In this document: positions 19,028-22,977 of the stretch, piece by piece
How the letters are laid out: each line of letters begins with the position of its first letter
Position numbering within the stretch: position 1 is the first letter of the stretch
Assembly: GCA_024220525.1 (NCBI GenBank)
Contig: JAMYWO010000140.1
Coordinates: forward strand, 43,826-66,802
Length of the DNA stretch: 22,977 bases
Direction: 5' to 3'
Source: Cochliopodium minus
Taxonomy: Eukaryota; Discosea; Himatismenida; Cochliopodiidae
Program-made: the position numbers and the translations under genes
Notes under the pieces: generated by a model
What the model was told of the DNA's origin: nothing
The model's database searches: none
What the model saw: the letters and a program-made list of their open reading frames with translations, nothing else

Positions 19028-20974
19028 TGTTTTTTGTTTTTTTTTTGTTTTTGTTTTTTTGTTTTTTTATTTTTTATTTTTTTTTTTGTTTTTGTTTTTG
19101 TCTTGTTCTAACATTTTTTTTGTTCGAACGAATTTTTTTTTTGTTTCTTTTGTTTCTATTTTTTTGTTTGTTTTATTTCTGTTTTTGTTTTGTTTTTATT
19201 TTATTTTGTTTTTTAATTTTAGTTTTGTTCTTTACCAATTTTTTTAAGAATCATAAAACGCAAAACACAATATTTCAACTTAAAATAAAATTAAATAAAT
19301 CTGTTTTTCCAATCATTTCCCCAAATATTTTATTTCAAATCATTTTTTCAAAAAGCTTTTTTTCTAATCATTTTTTCTAATCATTTTTTGTTTTCGTTTT
19401 TGAAAAATAGCCATCCAACTGCTTCATCCAATTCAGATCGCCCAAAAACGATCCAAGTTCGCACTCCAACAACAGCAACACCAACTCGACCTCGCCCAAC
19501 AACTCGACCTCCTCCTCCTCCCTCGACACCTCGCCCTCCTTCCCCTTCTACTCCACCTCGCCGCTCCACTTCTCGGGCTCAATTCCGCCACCCAACACCA
19601 ACCCGAACCTCCAAAAAATCGAGATCAAGATCGGAGATTTCGGTTTGAGCAAGGAGATCTTGGACCACAACCAGCACCTCGTCACTTCTTTGGACGGTTT
19701 CGACGTCGAGAGGAGTTTCCGCGACTTGCACATGCTCAATCTTTCCAGGGACCCCACTTCTCAGGAGGATTTCAACAACGAGGATCTGGAGCACACTTCC
19801 AATTTGGGCACTGAGGTAACAACAAAAAATTGAAAACAACAATCAAATCATTTTTTTTTTTTTCCCCCAATTTTATTTATGAAATGTTTTTTTTATTTTA
19901 AATTGTTTATTAAAAATTATTTAATTTTTTTTACCCATCAAAATTTGCTTTCGTATTATTTTTATTTTTTATTTTTCGTATTATTTTTTTTTATTTTTAT
20001 TTTTTTATTTTTTATTTTATCTTTTATTTTTTATTTTATTTATTTATTTTTTATTTTTTATTTTTTATTTTTTGTTGTTTATTTTTTATTTTTTTACTTT
20101 TATTTTATTTATTTTTTATTTTTTATTTTATTTTTTATCTTTTATTTTTTATTTTATTTATTTATTTTTTATTTTTTATTTTTTATCTTTTATTTTTTAT
20201 TTTTTATTTTTTATTTTTTTTTTATTTTTTAATTTTAGTGTTACATCGCCCCAGAACTTTCCAGCCAATCCTACGGCCAAAAGTCAGACGTGTACTCATT
20301 AGGCATCATTTTCTTCGAGCTCTACAACATCTTCAGCACCAAAATGGACCGCAACATCAAAATCAAGAATCTCTCCAAGAGAATATTGCCCACCGAGATG
20401 CTCGAGAAGTACCCTCGTGCTTCTGCCATCATTTTGTCCATGATTTCTTTTGATCCCAAGGACAGGAAGTCTGTCTCTGAAATTTTTGAGTATTTTTTTT
20501 TTTTTTATTTTACATTTTTAATATTTTATTTTAATTTGTTTTATTTTTTGGAATTTTATTTTTAAATAATTTTTTTTTTATTTTATTTTTTAAAATATTT
20601 TATTTTTTATTATTTTTATTTTTTATTTTTTTTTGTCAAAAAGTTTTAAAATTATAATATTCATTCATTTAACATTTCATTTTTTAAATTATTTTTTTTG
20701 TATTTTGTTTAATTTTATTTTTTGTTATAAAAATTTTTTTAGTGACGAACTTTTCAAAAAGAAAGATTCTTTGGACGACAAAAACATCATTCTGATGCAA
20801 ACCACCACCATCAAGAACCTCTCCCTCCAAAACCTCGAGCTCGAAAGCAAGGTGCTCAAGCTCAAGAACAAGATAAGAGAACTCAAGAAACAAAACAGCC
20901 TCAACAGCAGCTTCAGCAACAGTAACAGTGCCAGTAACAGCACTAACAACAGCCCTCTTCAAACTAACAAATGA
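16741..20974 (+). CDS. eIF2-alpha kinase family (HRI/PEK/GCN2-type) protein kinase
   Basis: Ten exons: 16741-16879, 16935-17132, 17196-17391, 17606-17692, 17845-17950, 18034-18154, 18458-18708, 19411-19815, 20239-20489, 20743-20974. All phases match, giving 661 residues. The N-terminal 177 residues are Ser/Asn-rich and acidic. Kinase motifs in order: IGSGGFANVYKAKH (about 189-202), AIKK (Lys212), RIVRYYNAWIE, YIQMEMCDNSL, HRDLKPSN (Asp364), KIGDFGLSKE (Asp442), GTECYIAPE, and YGQKSDVYSLGIIFFEL..FSTKMDR. The last, with IVRYYNAWIE, is diagnostic of eIF2-alpha kinases, which damp translation under stress. An acidic insert splits the N-lobe as usual. About 60 Ser/Asn/Pro-rich residues separate HRDLKPSN from DFG, which is unusual. 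The C-terminal 77 residues hold a Leu/Lys coiled coil. No HisRS-like, transmembrane or signal segment is seen, so it is HRI-like in layout. Introns 6-9 are long and T-rich. Confidence 0.92.
18195..18385 (+). repeat. 7-bp T-rich tandem repeat (ATTTTTT) in a kinase intron
   Basis: Many near-perfect copies of a 7-bp unit occupy much of the intron 18155-18457, T-rich in the sense of the gene. Long Phe/Tyr/Leu open frames across it are artefacts. Confidence 0.8.
18709..19410 (+). repeat. 702-nt T/G-only low-complexity intron
   Basis: This kinase intron splits the catalytic loop right after HRDLK. From about 18718 to 19115 the sense strand is nearly pure T and G with scattered A and almost no C. 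Blocks of GTTTT (period 5) and GTTTTT (period 6) dominate. Open frames rich in Phe/Leu/Cys here are artefacts of the repeat. Confidence 0.85.
19955..20235 (+). repeat. T-rich 7-bp-type repeats in a kinase intron
   Basis: ATTTTTT and related ATTT units fill most of the 423-nt intron 19816-20238, up to the TTTTAG acceptor. Two sub-blocks (about 20020-20070 and 20130-20190) are nearly identical to each other, suggesting local duplication. Confidence 0.7.
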
Positions 20975-21237
20975 CGGATGATGATCGAAATGATTTTTTT
21001 TTTTTAATATTAATTTTCTTCTTCTCCTTCTTGATTCTTTTTGTTTATTCTTGTTTGATATTTAATTTTCTTATTGGGATTTTTCTTTTTTCTTTTTTAA
21101 TTGGAGACATCTTCAATTATAAAAAAAAAAGAAAAGTTTCAAAATTTTTTTTTTTTGTGGCATTTTGTTTAATTAAACACTTTTTCTCACAATTTTTTAA
21201 CTTTATGTTTGAGATTTTTAATGAAAATTAAAAAAAT

Positions 21238-22824
21238 TTAGTAAGAAAAAATTTGAGCATATAATGGATCGATGAAAACAAAAAGACCAGTAGTTCTCAA
21301 AGTTTGGGCAGATCTGTAATAAGTGGTGTTTCTACAACAAAAAAAAAAAATAAAAAAAATTTGAAAATAAAATTTTTTAATATTTACGACAAGAGATCTG
21401 TAACGGGGATGGTATCATTTCCATTCCTGGATTCTGCGTTGGAAAGGACGATGCTTCCAGAGCCTTTGGAATGAAATTTAATTAATAAAAATAAAATAAA
21501 AATAAAAATAAATAAAATGAAATAACCTTGTTGGTTTGTGTAGTTGATGATACAAAGTCTGTTTTTGTTTTGGTATTGCCATCTGTATGCGATAAGATTA
21601 CCACTAAATAAATAAATTGAAATAAAAAATATTCATTTTATTTTGTTAAAAAAAATTAAAAAAATTAAAAAAATTGAAAATTTTTTAGTGTTATAAATTT
21701 TTTTTATACGCTTGGCTGGAATTTTCAACATTGAGGTAGATCCATTCACCTTTCAACATGACATCTTCACTGATGATAGGATAAAATATTTTGTAAAAGT
21801 CCTGGCATCCTGTTTGGATTTGTGCGCTGGCTTCTCTTCTTAATTGGACCATGATTTGGGGCTTGACTATTGTTGAAAATTAAATTGAAAAATTAAACAT
21901 AAAAAATAAAAATAAAAAAAATAAAGATCAATTAAAAATAAATTCATTAATTAAAAAATAAAATAAATTAATAAAATTAAAATGAAATTAAAATTGAATG
22001 AAAACAAAAAAATAAAAATCTATTTACCTCCCCATTCTTCCCACATCCAAACAAATCTCAAGCCAGGCAGAGTGAATGATCTTATGTTTGTTTTAAAGTT
22101 TCAATTAAAAGTTGATTTTTTAAAATATTTTCTTACACCAATGCAGCAGCATCTGCTCTTTGCCATGAGCCAAAATAGTCAGCAGCTCTTGGTTGGTCCT
22201 TTTTAAATAAAAATAATTAGAATAAAAAAACAAAAATTAAAAAACAAAAATTTTAAAAAAAAAAATTAATTTTAAAAATAAAAATTTAAATAAAATAAAA
22301 TATAAATAAAATATAAATATGTTATCAAATTTAAAGTAAAAATAAAAAAATGAAATTTAAAAATTGAAAATTAAAAAATAATAATAAAAATGTGAAATAA
22401 TGAATAATGAATAACTTTTAAATAATAAAATATCATAAAATTAAAATGAAATAAAAATAATAAAAATGTAAAATAATGAATAAATTTTTTAAAATAAATA
22501 AAAAATTTAATTTTTTTACGTGGTTAGACACAAAATGAGCAGAATGCTGGATGAAACCGATGGAGTTGGAAGAGATCCACTTTTAGAATAAATGCAAAAT
22601 TTTAAAAATTATTAAAAAAATTATAACAAAAAAATTAAAAATTAAAAATTAAAAATTAAAAATTAAAAATTAAAAATTAAAAAATTTAAAAAAATTAAAA
22701 ATAAAATTCAGGGATACTTGTCTAATAGAGTCCATATTTCCATTTCCCAGCCTGTCATAAAGTTGTTTGTCATAGGTGTAATCAAATCCCACTGATTGCA
22801 TGTTAGGCTGCCAAGGAGAGTAAA
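21238..22824 (-). CDS. GH13 (alpha-amylase family) glycoside hydrolase, C-terminal part
   Basis: Eight exons are visible: 22718-22824, 22520-22579, 22137-22198, 22028-22080, 21710-21866, 21527-21603, 21388-21463, 21238-21331 (stop TAA). They encode the last 227 residues or so; the 5' part is beyond the right edge. All phases agree. Diagnostic pieces: GFDYTYDKQLYDRL in the barrel, then FVSNHDQPRAADYF, which is GH13 conserved region IV with its substrate-stabilising Asp, then SFTLPGLRF. After the barrel comes a typical C-terminal beta domain (GEWIYL, NLIAYRW, NRLCIINYT, PVTDLL, GLFVFIDPLYAQIF). The catalytic nucleophile and acid, regions II and III, would be in the missing part, so activity cannot be judged. 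The enzyme acts on alpha-glucans or related sugars; exact specificity is unknown. Introns are 56-321 nt. Convergent with the kinase gene. Confidence 0.85.
22632..22682. repeat. 7-bp tandem repeat (AAAAATT) in a GH13 intron
   Basis: About seven perfect copies of a 7-bp unit lie inside the 22580-22717 intron. It is another sequence with the same period as the arrays in the other genes. Confidence 0.8.
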
Positions 22825-22977
22825 CTATAAAATATTTATTTTAAAAAATGACAAAAAATAAATTAAAAATAATTAAAATTAAAAATATTTTTTGAAATTT
22901 ATAAAAAAAATTAAAAATAATTAAAATTAAAAATAATTAAAATAAAAAAATATTTTTTGAAATTTATAATTATTTTT
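22825..22977 (-). other. Intron, incomplete at the right edge
   Basis: A/T low-complexity sequence upstream of the first visible GH13 exon, whose acceptor is TTATAG. The two halves contain near-identical blocks (about 22858-22900 and 22910-22970, sharing AAATATTTTTTGAAATTTATAA), so there has been a recent local duplication. No coding signal. Confidence 0.6.

Noticed and set aside
18166-19380. Several long overlapping Phe/Leu/Cys/Tyr-rich open frames
   Set aside because: They arise because T-rich intronic repeats contain few stop codons; they overlap kinase introns with good splice sites and have no complexity.
19388-19648. Pro/Thr/Arg-rich frame
   Set aside because: Out-of-frame shadow of kinase exon 19411-19815, whose Ser/Asn/Pro codons read this way in the next frame.
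19879-20302. Phe/Tyr/Leu-rich membrane-protein-like frames
   Set aside because: Same artefact in another T-rich kinase intron; the + strand coding frame resumes at 20239 in the kinase.
1-22977. Mobile elements, tRNA/rRNA genes, viral or retroelement remnants
   Set aside because: No transposase, reverse transcriptase, integrase or capsid-like frame, no long terminal or target-site repeats, and no cloverleaf-like or rRNA-like segment were seen on either strand.

Overview
The window comes from a very AT-rich, intron-dense nuclear genome of a microbial eukaryote. Nearly every gene is split by spliceosomal introns (GT..AG, with at least one probable GC..AG). Introns and spacers are low-complexity A/T, and the stops seen (TAA, TGA) fit the standard code. 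Candidates include an amoeboid or other free-living protist with mitochondria, but I cannot place the lineage. I found no transposon, reverse transcriptase, integrase, tRNA, rRNA or CRISPR array.

Layout, left to right. (1) 239-1136 (+): last three exons of an unrecognised gene. (2) 1188-4249 (-): giant ankyrin-repeat protein, almost intronless. (3) 4773-5063 (+): 96-residue protein resembling a shortened truncated globin. (4) 5236-6926 (+): F-box protein with a SPRY-like C-terminal half, five exons, one of 15 nt. (5) 7049-9473 (-): TMEM144/GRP-type sugar transporter in 14 exons, several of only 11-31 nt. (6) 9678-10632 (-): SixA-like histidine phosphatase, three exons. (7) 10944-14982 (-): 770-residue, probably mitochondrial protein of unknown function, 11 exons. 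(8) 15165-16392 (-): 1-Cys (Prx6-type) peroxiredoxin in 10 exons, three of which are 3, 3 and 2 nt long. (9) 16741-20974 (+): eIF2-alpha-type stress kinase, 10 exons. (10) 21238 to beyond the right edge (-): C-terminal part of a GH13 (alpha-amylase-family) enzyme.

The most striking observation is ultra-small exons. In the peroxiredoxin, three apparent introns are about twice the length of the others. Each can be split by an AG-(2 or 3 nt)-GT unit into two normal-sized introns, and each insertion restores a residue, or the reading frame, expected for the Prx6 family. Once split, all nine introns are 53-71 nt. The transporter and F-box genes carry further microexons of 11-18 nt. I assembled these by hand from phase consistency and remembered family motifs. 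RNA data would be decisive.

The peroxiredoxin and the stress kinase are divergent, and share a 348-bp spacer holding a perfect TGACGTCA (bZIP/CRE) palindrome and a CACGTG box. That suggests joint stress control, but this is inference from motifs only.
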